This document shows, piece by piece, positions 1 through 5,202 of a DNA stretch of 6,109 nt. How positions within the stretch are numbered: position 1 is the first letter of the stretch; every line of letters starts with the position of its first letter. The notes below the pieces were generated by a model, which searched no databases, had not been told where the DNA came from, and saw only the letters and a program-made list of their open reading frames with translations. This DNA is from Clostridiales bacterium (GTDB taxonomy: Bacteria > Bacillota > Clostridia > Christensenellales > Borkfalkiaceae), in contig SVIK01000078.1 in the NCBI GenBank assembly GCA_015069525.1, forward strand, positions 1 through 6,109. Reading direction: 5' to 3'. Made by a program: the position numbers and the translations under genes.

Positions 1-423
1 GAGAACGTTGGGCATAATAAAGTGCAAAGCGATAAGGATTGCGTCTACCAAAAGCGTCGTAATGACCGCCTGCAACACGCCGACAATCGTTGCTTGTTTG
101 CCGATTTTTTTCAGTTGGGAAAGGCGGAACTCGTTGCCGATAGAAAAGGCGATAAAGCCAAGCGCAACGTCGGAAAGGATGGAGAAAGAGTGCAAAAACT
201 CACTCGTATATCCGCCCGTGTCGTTGGGTTTAGCGGTGAAGCCTAAGCCGTTTATGCCCCAAAGCATGCCCAATTGTCCAAGCACGTACGGGCCGATGAG
301 CACGCCCGCGATAAGGTATGCCGTGACAGCGGGGAGCTTTAATAATTTTGCCAAACGGGATAAAATAAGCCCCGAGAGCAAGGAAATGGATAATAACAGT
401 AAAACGGATGCCGTTTCGCCCAT
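1..423 (-). CDS. Cation:proton antiporter, CPA2/Kef-type (N-terminal part, cut by window edge)
   Basis: The visible 141 residues read without a stop from an ATG at 423 to the window edge, so the rest of the gene lies outside. The protein should be an integral membrane monovalent cation:proton antiporter of the CPA2 (Kef/NhaP-like) group. What is seen: a hydrophobic first helix at about residues 5-20, a family-typical segment TAYLIAGVLIGPYVLG at 34-49, and a second hallmark LSDVALGFIAFSIGNEF at 83-99. A polar stretch and a further helix (about 111-135) follow. Full-length members run about 380-600 residues, with optional C-terminal TrkA-N/TrkA-C regulatory domains that cannot be assessed here. 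The start is supported by AAGGTG (430-435) six bases upstream and by a promoter at 456-484. It is transcribed divergently from the acyltransferase gene. The ion (Na+ or K+) cannot be told from this part. Confidence 0.85.
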   Translation of the reverse strand, partial: MGETASVLLLLSISLLSGLILSRLAKLLKLPAVTAYLIAGVLIGPYVLGQLGMLWGINGLGFTAKPNDTGGYTSEFLHSFSILSDVALGFIAFSIGNEFRLSQLKKIGKQATIVGVLQAVITTLLVDAILIALHFIMPNVL

Positions 424-455
424 AAATTGCACCTTCTTTTGTTTAATCGACAAAC

Positions 456-484
456 ATTATACTACTTTCTTTTTGGAAAGGCAA
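456..484 (-). promoter_or_regulatory. Sigma-A-type promoter for the antiporter gene
   Basis: On the minus strand, TTGCCT (479-484) and a perfect TATAAT (456-461) are separated by 17 bp. The predicted start of transcription is near 449, giving a leader of roughly 26 nt that includes the AAGGTG ribosome site. The remaining bases up to the divergent promoter (about 485-614) show no gene, hairpin or repeat that I can support. Confidence 0.7.
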
Positions 485-614
485 ATAAAAACGAGGGTAA
501 AAACGAAAGTTTTTAAAGGCGGGATAAGATTGTTTTTTGGGACTTGGGAGGCGAGGTTTGTCGGGGGTAAAGATGTAGATTTTGTGAAAAATTCTTAAAA
601 AAATCAAAATCCTT

Positions 615-643
615 TTGACATTTTAAGAAGTGGGTGTTATAAT
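615..643 (+). promoter_or_regulatory. Perfect-consensus sigma-A promoter for the acyltransferase-symporter pair
   Basis: TTGACA (615-620) and TATAAT (638-643) both match consensus exactly and are 17 bp apart. A TG at 635-636 gives an extended -10 (TGTTATAAT). Transcription should start near 650, leaving a leader of about 40 nt. Promoters this close to consensus are strong unless repressed, and the tandem octamers at 650-668 sit just where a repressor could act. Confidence 0.8.
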
Positions 644-649
644 TTAGGT

Positions 650-668
650 ATTATAATGTAATTATAAT
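650..668. repeat. Two tandem palindromic ATTATAAT octamers, 11-bp period
   Basis: ATTATAAT occurs at 650-657 and again at 661-668, separated by GTA. Each octamer is its own reverse complement, and the 11-bp period is about one helical turn. They start at the predicted transcription start of the 615-643 promoter. They may be an operator, or spare -10 elements, since each contains TATAAT, although neither has a good -35 at 17 bp. AT-rich sequence makes chance occurrence possible. Confidence 0.45.
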
Positions 669-690
669 CCCAACATACGAGGAAGATTTT

Positions 691-1902
691 ATGGCAAAAA
701 AGAAGCAAAAATGGATAAAATTCCGTCATCGTTTTTGGTGGGCTTTTGCAAATACGATTTTGAAACCGTATATTCGCTTAACCTATCGTGCAAAGATAGA
801 AAAGTTTAAAGCGGAAAAGGGGAAACAGTATTTGGTGGTATTCAATCACCAAACGGCGTTCGACCAATTTTTCGTGGGAATATCCTTTAAAAAGCCCGTG
901 TACTACGTGGCAAGCGAGGATTTATTTTCCAACGGCTTTATTTCAAAATTTTTACGTTGGGCGGTCGCTCCAATTCCCATTAAGAAGCAAGCGACGGACC
1001 CTCGCGCGGTTATGAACTGCATGCGCGTGAAAAGAGAGGGCGGGACAATCGCGTTATCGCCCGAGGGAAACCGTACGTACAGCGGAAAAACGGAATATAT
1101 GAAACCTGCTATCGTGGCGCTTGCCAAGGCGTTGAAGATGCCGATTGCCTTTTACCGTATCGAGGGTGGCTACGGCGTGCAACCGCGTTGGAGCAACTGT
1201 AATAGAAAGGGTAAAATGCGTTGCTACGTTTCCAAGGTGATGGAAGTGGAAGAGGTACAAGCCTTGTCGAACGAGGAGCTTTTTGACGTCATGCAAAAAG
1301 AGCTGTACGTAAACGAGGCGGTGGCGGACGGAGAATATCGCCATAAGCGCCTTGCCGAGAATCTTGAACGTTCTGCGTATTGGTGCCCCGATTGCGGACT
1401 TTCCACCTTTGAAAGTGAAAAGGATATTATCACTTGTAAAAAATGCGGAAAGCAAATCCGCTATTTGCCGACGAAGGAGCTCGTTGGCGTGAACTGCGAA
1501 TTCCCGTATCCGTTCTATAACGATTGGTACGAAGCGCAAAGCGCGTTTATCAACGGATTGGACGTGACGAAGCTCGTTGACCAGCCTTTGTATTGCGAGC
1601 AGGCGAGATTTTCCGAGGTAATTCTTTATAAGAATAAAAAGCTTATCGACGAGAACGCGAAGATTGCGTTGTTTGGCGACAGAGTGGAAATTGAGGCGAA
1701 CGGCGAGGTGATGAAAATGCCGTTTGAAGAAGTTGCCGTTGCAACCGTGCTTGGCAGAAATAAACTGAATTTCTATTTTGACGGAAAGGTGTATCAACTG
1801 AAAGGGGACGCACATTTTAACGCGTTAAAATACGTGCAGATATGTTATCGTTGCAAAAACATAAAGAAAGGAGACGAAAATGGAAAATTTTTGGGACTTT
1901 AG
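691..1902 (+). CDS. PlsC-like acyltransferase with C-terminal zinc ribbon and PH/GRAM-like tail
   Basis: A 403-residue protein of the lysophospholipid/glycerol-phosphate acyltransferase superfamily, expected at the inner face of the membrane and transferring an acyl chain to a lysophospholipid or related acceptor. The catalytic HX4D motif is NHQTAFD with H53 and D58. The second hallmark is SPEGNR at 123-128, equivalent to the FPEGTR block of PlsC. A basic N-terminus and an amphipathic stretch (about 8-30) probably help it dock on the membrane. The acyltransferase domain ends near residue 210. After it comes a four-cysteine zinc ribbon, CPDC (232-235) and CKKC (249-252), then an aromatic-rich stretch and a beta-rich C-terminal part (about 305-395) that reads like a PH/GRAM-type domain. 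PlsC itself is only about 240 residues, so the extra 190 are an addition. The start is fixed by AGGA (680-683) seven bases upstream. The 3' end overlaps the next gene by 23 nt, suggesting coupled translation. The true acyl acceptor is unknown. Confidence 0.82.
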   Translation: MAKKKQKWIKFRHRFWWAFANTILKPYIRLTYRAKIEKFKAEKGKQYLVVFNHQTAFDQFFVGISFKKPVYYVASEDLFSNGFISKFLRWAVAPIPIKKQATDPRAVMNCMRVKREGGTIALSPEGNRTYSGKTEYMKPAIVALAKALKMPIAFYRIEGGYGVQPRWSNCNRKGKMRCYVSKVMEVEEVQALSNEELFDVMQKELYVNEAVADGEYRHKRLAENLERSAYWCPDCGLSTFESEKDIITCKKCGKQIRYLPTKELVGVNCEFPYPFYNDWYEAQSAFINGLDVTKLVDQPLYCEQARFSEVILYKNKKLIDENAKIALFGDRVEIEANGEVMKMPFEEVAVATVLGRNKLNFYFDGKVYQLKGDAHFNALKYVQICYRCKNIKKGDENGKFLGL

Positions 1903-3310
1903 CGTTTGGGGTTGGGTAATCCTCGTCGGCGTTTTGCTTGCAAGTTTGTTATTTGCAAACGTGCTGAAAAGGAGGGTGCCCTTCTTGAAAAACTCGCTTG
2001 TGCCGACGTCGGTGCTTGGCGGTTTAACTTTGCTTTTGGTTAGCGAAATCGTGCGCGTATGCACGGGCACGCCGTTGTTTGATATGCCCCTTTTCGGCGG
2101 ACAAGGTATGCGCTCGTTAGAGATTATTACATATCACGCTTTGGCGCTTGGGTTTATTGCGAGCTCGCTTAAAAAATCGGATAAAAAGATGACGGGGGAA
2201 CGCGCGAAAGAAGTGTTCAATACGGGTGTGACCACCGTTTCTACATACCTTTTACAGGCGGTTGTCGGGCTGGGGATTACCTTGCTTATCGCGATGTTTG
2301 TCACCGATTTCTTCGGCGTTTCGGGCGTACTTTTGCCCTTCGGCTACGGACAGGGTACGGGACAGGCGCTTAACTACGGTACGTATTACGAAACGGAATA
2401 CGGCTTTAACGGTGGGGCAAGCTTTGGTCTTGCCGTGGCGGCAATGGGCTTTTTGTGCGCAAGCTTTGGCGGGGTGTTCTATTTGAACGTGTTAAAGCGT
2501 AAAAAGAAGATTAGCCGTACCGTTTGCTTCGATGAAAAAATTTCTCCCGACGAAATACAAAAATCGGGCGAAATTCCCATGAACGGGAGCATGGATAAAT
2601 TGACGGTGCAAATTGCACTCGTGTTGCTTGCGTACGGGCTCACGTTTGGGGTTATGTTCTTGCTGGGTATGCTTTTGCCGGGTATGAAAGCGACCATTTA
2701 CGGCTTTAACTTCCTTATCGGCGTATTGATGGCGATGCTCGTGAAAGCGGTGCTTGGGTTCTTGAATAAGAAGAGATTGGTAAAACGCGTATATACCAAC
2801 AACTTCCTTTTGACGAGAACGAGCAATTTCTTCTTCGATTTGATGGTGGTTGCCGGTATTGCGGCTATTCGTTTGGACGTAATCAAGGATTATTGGTGGA
2901 TATTGCTCATCCTCGGCGTCGTAGGGTTGGTGATTACGTACGCGTACAATCTTTGGGTGTCGCGCGTGTTGTTCAAGAAATATTCGGACGAACAGTTCTT
3001 GATGATGTACGGCATGTTGACGGGTACGGCAAGTACGGGTATTATCTTGCTTAGAGAGCTCGACCCCGATTTCAAAACGCCCGTTGCCGATAACCTCGTG
3101 TATCAAAACTTCCCTGCAATTGTGTTCGGGTTCCCGATGATGCTCCTTGCAAATCTTGCCCCCGAACAGCCTATATTGACGTTTATCATTTTGGTGGCGT
3201 TCCTCTTGGCGATGAATATTCTTTTGTTCCGCAGACAAATCTTCTGCCGTAAAAAGGATAGAGCGTTGGCAAGTGCGGAAAACGTGGAAAACACGGAGAA
3301 TAAAGAATAA
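1880..3310 (+). CDS. GltS-like sodium:solute (glutamate-type) symporter, ESS family
   Basis: A 476-residue integral membrane protein with about ten to twelve hydrophobic helices, resembling the ESS family (GltS, Na+:glutamate symporter; usual length about 400-450). Family-like features are VPTSVLGG at 41-48 in the second helix region, a glycine-rich segment GYGQGTGQA at 155-163 in the first half, and a second one GMLTGTASTG at 378-387 in the second half. This fits the two-fold ESS plan with one glycine-rich pore loop per half. A charged cytoplasmic loop at about 204-240 divides the halves, and residues about 451-476 form a polar tail. The loops differ from the GGxG form of characterised GltS, so the substrate may not be glutamate. 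The start is chosen for AAAGGAG (1867-1873) with a six-base gap, which lies inside the end of the acyltransferase gene. A strong terminator follows 10 bases after the stop. Confidence 0.75.
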   Translation: MENFWDFSVWGWVILVGVLLASLLFANVLKRRVPFLKNSLVPTSVLGGLTLLLVSEIVRVCTGTPLFDMPLFGGQGMRSLEIITYHALALGFIASSLKKSDKKMTGERAKEVFNTGVTTVSTYLLQAVVGLGITLLIAMFVTDFFGVSGVLLPFGYGQGTGQALNYGTYYETEYGFNGGASFGLAVAAMGFLCASFGGVFYLNVLKRKKKISRTVCFDEKISPDEIQKSGEIPMNGSMDKLTVQIALVLLAYGLTFGVMFLLGMLLPGMKATIYGFNFLIGVLMAMLVKAVLGFLNKKRLVKRVYTNNFLLTRTSNFFFDLMVVAGIAAIRLDVIKDYWWILLILGVVGLVITYAYNLWVSRVLFKKYSDEQFLMMYGMLTGTASTGIILLRELDPDFKTPVADNLVYQNFPAIVFGFPMMLLANLAPEQPILTFIILVAFLLAMNILLFRRQIFCRKKDRALASAENVENTENKE

Positions 3311-3320
3311 AACGAAAACT

Positions 3321-3352
3321 AAAAAGAAGAGGTGTTGCCTCTTCTTTTTTTT
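3321..3352 (+). terminator. Rho-independent terminator of the symporter gene
   Basis: AAAAAGAAGAGG (3321-3332) pairs with CCTCTTCTTTTT (3338-3349) across a five-base loop, followed by more T to 3352. The stem begins 10 bases after the symporter stop codon. The A-run on the left arm means it could also work weakly for transcripts arriving on the minus strand. Confidence 0.85.
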
Positions 3353-3360
3353 GCGTATAG

Positions 3361-3397
3361 AAAGAAAAAAGCGGAGCGTTTTGAAACGCTCCGCTTT
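3361..3397 (-). terminator. Rho-independent terminator of the PHP-domain gene
   Basis: A 13-bp GC-rich stem (3368-3380 with 3385-3397, core GCGGAGCG/CGCTCCGC) with a four-base loop lies 10 bases beyond the minus-strand stop at 3408. Read on the minus strand, the stem is followed by TTTTTTCTTTC (3371 downwards), the expected U-tract. With the 3321-3352 hairpin it insulates the two converging transcription units. Confidence 0.85.
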
Positions 3398-3407
3398 CGT
3401 TTTATTA

Positions 3408-4157
3408 TTATCTTCTGCCCTCGAAAATAAGGTGTATACCCATATCTTGTATGCGTTTACACGTCATTTTAACACGGTCGGGCTTGTATTCCTTAACGAT
3501 ATGTCCGTCGAAGCCCACCGACAATTTTACGCCCGATTTTTTTACGATTTCCTGTTGTTCTTTATTCTTTAAGAATTCCGTCACGTAGTCGTGCGTTTTA
3601 AAGGCGTGGAGGCTGTCGAAATTCACGTTCATTTCCCAAAAAATCCCGCGTTCCGCCATCTTTCTAAAATAACGGTAGGGGTCTTCGCCGAGGGTTTTAA
3701 TATGTGCGAACATATCCGTGTGCGCAATCCCCGTCGGGCAACCTGCTTTTTCCGCAAAGGGGAAAATATCGCCTTGGAGGAAAGAATTTCGCGCGTCCAA
3801 GTTTTCTACCAAGCAAAAATCGAAGAAGGAAATATCCGCTTTTTCGGGCAAGGCATAGCTGTCTTTGGTAATCAGCGTGCAAACCTCTATTCCGCAAAGC
3901 AAAGAAATCTTGTTGCGGTAGATTTTGCGCAGAGCGTCCATATGGTCGAAATAGCGCAAAAGCGTTTTGCCATAATCGGCGTTTCTGTTCGCGCCTTTAT
4001 CATAGCAAAAATCCGTTCTTGCGCAACCTACGCCGTAGTTATGGTCGCATATGCCAAGTTGTTGCACGCCTGCGTTGATTGCCGATTCGATAACCTTTTC
4101 AGGCTTATCTTGCGAGCAAAACGAATAGTAGGTGTGCGCGTGTAAATCTTGTATCAT
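3408..4157 (-). CDS. PHP-domain metal-dependent phosphoesterase (HisJ/HisK-like)
   Basis: A 249-residue cytoplasmic protein of the PHP superfamily, a TIM-barrel-like fold holding a di- or trinuclear metal centre and usually hydrolysing phosphate esters. Ligand motifs appear in order: HAH (H6, H8), CDHN (D38, H39), GIEV (E91), AHTD (H146, D148) and FDGH (D217, H219), so the metal site looks intact. The length fits histidinol-phosphatase-type PHP proteins, but no histidine genes are nearby, so histidinol phosphatase is only one option and the substrate is not known. The start at 4157 is preferred over an upstream in-frame ATG at 4205. GGAG (4165-4168) lies seven bases before 4157, the promoter -10 lies at 4177-4182, and the HxH motif then falls near the N-terminus as in relatives. 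It lies downstream of the DeoR-type gene on the same strand, 74 nt away, but has its own promoter and terminator. Confidence 0.85.
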   Translation of the reverse strand: MIQDLHAHTYYSFCSQDKPEKVIESAINAGVQQLGICDHNYGVGCARTDFCYDKGANRNADYGKTLLRYFDHMDALRKIYRNKISLLCGIEVCTLITKDSYALPEKADISFFDFCLVENLDARNSFLQGDIFPFAEKAGCPTGIAHTDMFAHIKTLGEDPYRYFRKMAERGIFWEMNVNFDSLHAFKTHDYVTEFLKNKEQQEIVKKSGVKLSVGFDGHIVKEYKPDRVKMTCKRIQDMGIHLIFEGRR

Positions 4158-4176
4158 TTCCTTTCTCCGTGTTTCT

Positions 4177-4205
4177 ATTATAGTACAAGAAAAAAAATAA
4201 AGCAA
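4177..4205 (-). promoter_or_regulatory. Sigma-A-type promoter for the PHP-domain gene
   Basis: On the minus strand, TTGCTT (4200-4205) and a perfect TATAAT (4177-4182) are 17 bp apart. Transcription should start near 4170, only a dozen bases before the start codon. This makes translation from the upstream ATG at 4205 impossible on this transcript. Confidence 0.7.
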
Positions 4206-4231
4206 GGGTTTGCGTAAAAAATTTTTAAGGT

Positions 4232-4969
4232 TTAATAAATAAATTTGATATTCCGTCCTTGCAATTCTTCGGGAGGCGTGCCGTCCGTGGCGACGAAATC
4301 GTACGCTTCAAGCGAGGTCAATCGATACGCGCCGTGCGCGCCGAATTTCGTGCCGTCGATAAGTAGTATCCGTTTTTGCGAACGCTCGAAAGCTACCCGT
4401 TTAATTTCCTTTTGGTCGAGGGAGCGTTCGTACGTGTCTCCGTCGATAACGGACGCGCAAGAACAAAGCATTAAATCGAATTTGAAATCCGCTAACTGTC
4501 TTGCCGTCCAGCTCCCCGTGGCGGAAATGGTATTATACTGCACCATGCCTCCAAGCATAACGAGCGTCACGTTCGGTTTTTTCGAGAGCTGTATCGCCGT
4601 TTGCAAATTGTTCGTCACCACCGTTTTATGGCTGAAATCCATGCGCTCGGCAAGGGCCAAAACGGTGGAGGAGCTGTCGATAAATACCGATTTGAAAGGG
4701 GGGATATGAGGCAACGCTTTCGTGGCGACGCGCTCCTTTTCCTGCGCGTTTTTTTCCATACGGAAAAAGATAGAGATTTCTTCGCTGTTTTCAGGGAGCA
4801 ACGCTCCGCCGTGACTGCGTTCGATTAAGCCCATACCGTGCATCTCGGAAAGGTCGCGTCGAACGGTTGCTTCGCTGACGTAAAAAAGCTTGGCAAGATT
4901 GCCTACGTTCGCCTTTTTTTTCTCCTTTAAAATACGCAAAATTTCATTTTGCCGTTCGTTGAGTGCCAT
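4232..4969 (-). CDS. DeoR-family transcriptional regulator, probable rhamnose regulator (RhaR-like)
   Basis: A 245-residue DNA-binding regulator with the usual DeoR-family length and layout. Residues 1-57 form the winged helix-turn-helix. They begin ALNERQNEILRIL, have the recognition helix in VSEATVRRDL (31-40), and end in the conserved wing GLIERSHGGA (47-56). Residues about 75-235 form the DeoRC sugar-phosphate sensor domain, with FIDSSSTVLALA at 96-107, TNNLQTAIQL at 119-128, LGGMVQYNTISATG at 139-152 and LLIDGTKFG at 202-210. DeoR-family proteins are mostly repressors released by a phosphorylated sugar. Because rhaB is divergent, the likely effector is a rhamnose-pathway phosphate, by analogy with RhaR/YulB of B. 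subtilis; this is inference. The start at 4969 is set by AAAGGAG (4976-4982) six bases upstream. An in-frame ATG at 5032 lacks a ribosome site and sits at the transcription start. It probably also controls its own promoter. Confidence 0.88.
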   Translation of the reverse strand: MALNERQNEILRILKEKKKANVGNLAKLFYVSEATVRRDLSEMHGMGLIERSHGGALLPENSEEISIFFRMEKNAQEKERVATKALPHIPPFKSVFIDSSSTVLALAERMDFSHKTVVTNNLQTAIQLSKKPNVTLVMLGGMVQYNTISATGSWTARQLADFKFDLMLCSCASVIDGDTYERSLDQKEIKRVAFERSQKRILLIDGTKFGAHGAYRLTSLEAYDFVATDGTPPEELQGRNIKFIY

Positions 4970-4975
4970 AAAAAA

Positions 4976-4982
4976 CTCCTTT
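4976..4982 (-). promoter_or_regulatory. Shine-Dalgarno site that fixes the DeoR-type start
   Basis: AAAGGAG on the minus strand lies six bases before the ATG at 4969. The next in-frame ATG upstream (5032) has no comparable site. The leader between about 5036 and 4983 also carries TTTCGTGC twice on the plus strand (4982-4989 and 5011-5018) and a weak 5-bp hairpin (5005-5009 with 5017-5021), neither with a known role. Confidence 0.8.
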
Positions 4983-5031
4983 TTCGTGCTTTTTCCCAAA
5001 AATTTGCGCGTTTCGTGCGCATTTTTGTTCA

Positions 5032-5041
5032 TTTATGTTTG
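5032..5041 (-). promoter_or_regulatory. Candidate regulator half-site 1 (CAAACATAAA)
   Basis: On the minus strand this reads CAAACATAAA, one base from the copy at 5156-5165. It covers the predicted start of the regulator's own transcript (about 5036), a position suited to autorepression. A weaker related decamer, TGAACAAAAA (5022-5031, minus), follows directly, giving a 10-bp repeat period. Confidence 0.45.
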
Positions 5042-5042
5042 A

Positions 5043-5071
5043 ATTATACCATGAAAAAATTTTTTTGTCAA
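5043..5071 (-). promoter_or_regulatory. Perfect-consensus sigma-A promoter for the DeoR-family gene
   Basis: On the minus strand, TTGACA (5066-5071) and TATAAT (5043-5048) match consensus exactly with a 17-bp spacer. The predicted start near 5036 gives a leader of about 65 nt to the ATG at 4969. Its -35 box lies 15 bp from the -35 box of the divergent rhaB promoter. Confidence 0.8.
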
Positions 5072-5076
5072 TCTTT

Positions 5077-5084
5077 CGAACATA
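5077..5084 (+). promoter_or_regulatory. Candidate regulator half-site 2 (CGAACATA), between the divergent -35 boxes
   Basis: CGAACATA lies in the 15-bp gap between the -35 elements of the two divergent promoters (5066-5071 and 5087-5092). A repressor bound here could block both. CGAACAT is the same core as the published half-site of GlpR, another DeoR-family repressor. The match to this particular regulator is inferred from position and repetition. Confidence 0.5.
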
Positions 5085-5086
5085 TA

Positions 5087-5115
5087 TAGACAAAAATAAA
5101 AAAGTATGATATAAT
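5087..5115 (+). promoter_or_regulatory. Sigma-A-type promoter for rhaB
   Basis: TAGACA (5087-5092, one mismatch to TTGACA) and a perfect TATAAT (5110-5115) are 17 bp apart, and TG at 5107-5108 gives an extended -10. Transcription should start near 5122, leaving a leader of about 80 nt that contains half-site 3, an inverted repeat and the ribosome site. Confidence 0.8.
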
Positions 5116-5137
5116 ATATTGGAAGTAAAAAAGAATG

Positions 5138-5187
5138 GCGGAAAGCGAGCACAAACGAACATAAATTCGGGGAACTTTCCGCGGAAA
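5138..5187 (+). repeat. Inverted and direct repeats in the rhaB leader
   Basis: GCGGAAAG (5138-5145) can pair with CTTTCCGC (5175-5182), an 8-bp stem with a 29-base loop. Inside the loop, CGAA (5156-5159) can pair with TTCG (5166-5169). The right arm is also part of a perfect 12-bp palindrome, TTTCCGCGGAAA (5176-5187), so GCGGAAA occurs twice (5138 and 5181) and the two copies compete for the same partner. It could be an RNA switch or attenuation element, a protein-binding palindrome, or chance. No U-tract follows, so it is not a terminator. Confidence 0.4.
5156..5165 (+). promoter_or_regulatory. Candidate regulator half-site 3 (CGAACATAAA), downstream of the rhaB start of transcription
   Basis: CGAACATAAA lies about 35 bases after the predicted rhaB transcription start, 79 bp from half-site 2. 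A regulator here could block elongation or form a loop with sites 1 and 2. It differs by one base from the minus-strand copy at 5032-5041. Confidence 0.45.
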
Positions 5188-5191
5188 AACG

Positions 5192-5197
5192 AAGGAG
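5192..5197 (+). promoter_or_regulatory. Shine-Dalgarno site of rhaB
   Basis: AAGGAG lies five bases before the ATG at 5203. No complementary CTCC is present in the leader, so the repeat at 5138-5187 is not expected to hide this site directly. Confidence 0.8.
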
Positions 5198-5202
5198 TTG
5201 GC

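Noticed and set aside
8..598. Plus-strand open frame of 196 codons over the antiporter and its promoter
   Set aside because: It is antisense to a clear CPA2 antiporter, has no ribosome site at its start, runs through the divergent promoter region, and its translation resembles no family.
424..690. Search for a small gene or structured RNA in the first divergent gap
   Set aside because: Apart from the two promoters, the octamers and ribosome sites, I saw no stable hairpin or coding frame with start signals.
1054..1815. Minus-strand open frame of 253 codons
   Set aside because: It is antisense to the acyltransferase catalytic and zinc-ribbon regions; no ribosome site and no recognisable motifs. 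Long antisense frames are common where the real gene's codon use avoids stops on the other strand.
2492..3238. Minus-strand open frame of 248 codons rich in His, Gln and Arg
   Set aside because: Its His/Gln/Arg-rich composition is what hydrophobic membrane codons give when read antisense, here opposite the symporter.
3591..4145. Plus-strand open frame of 184 codons
   Set aside because: Antisense to the PHP-domain gene, whose metal-ligand motifs are intact on the minus strand; no start signals.
4158..4205. Upstream in-frame ATG at 4205 for the PHP-domain gene
   Set aside because: It lies within the -35 box of the predicted promoter and lacks a ribosome site; the added residues are not typical of PHP proteins.
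4970..5032. Upstream in-frame ATG at 5032 for the DeoR-family gene
   Set aside because: It is only a few bases from the predicted transcription start and has no ribosome site, while 4969 has AAAGGAG at ideal spacing and gives the usual DeoR N-terminus.
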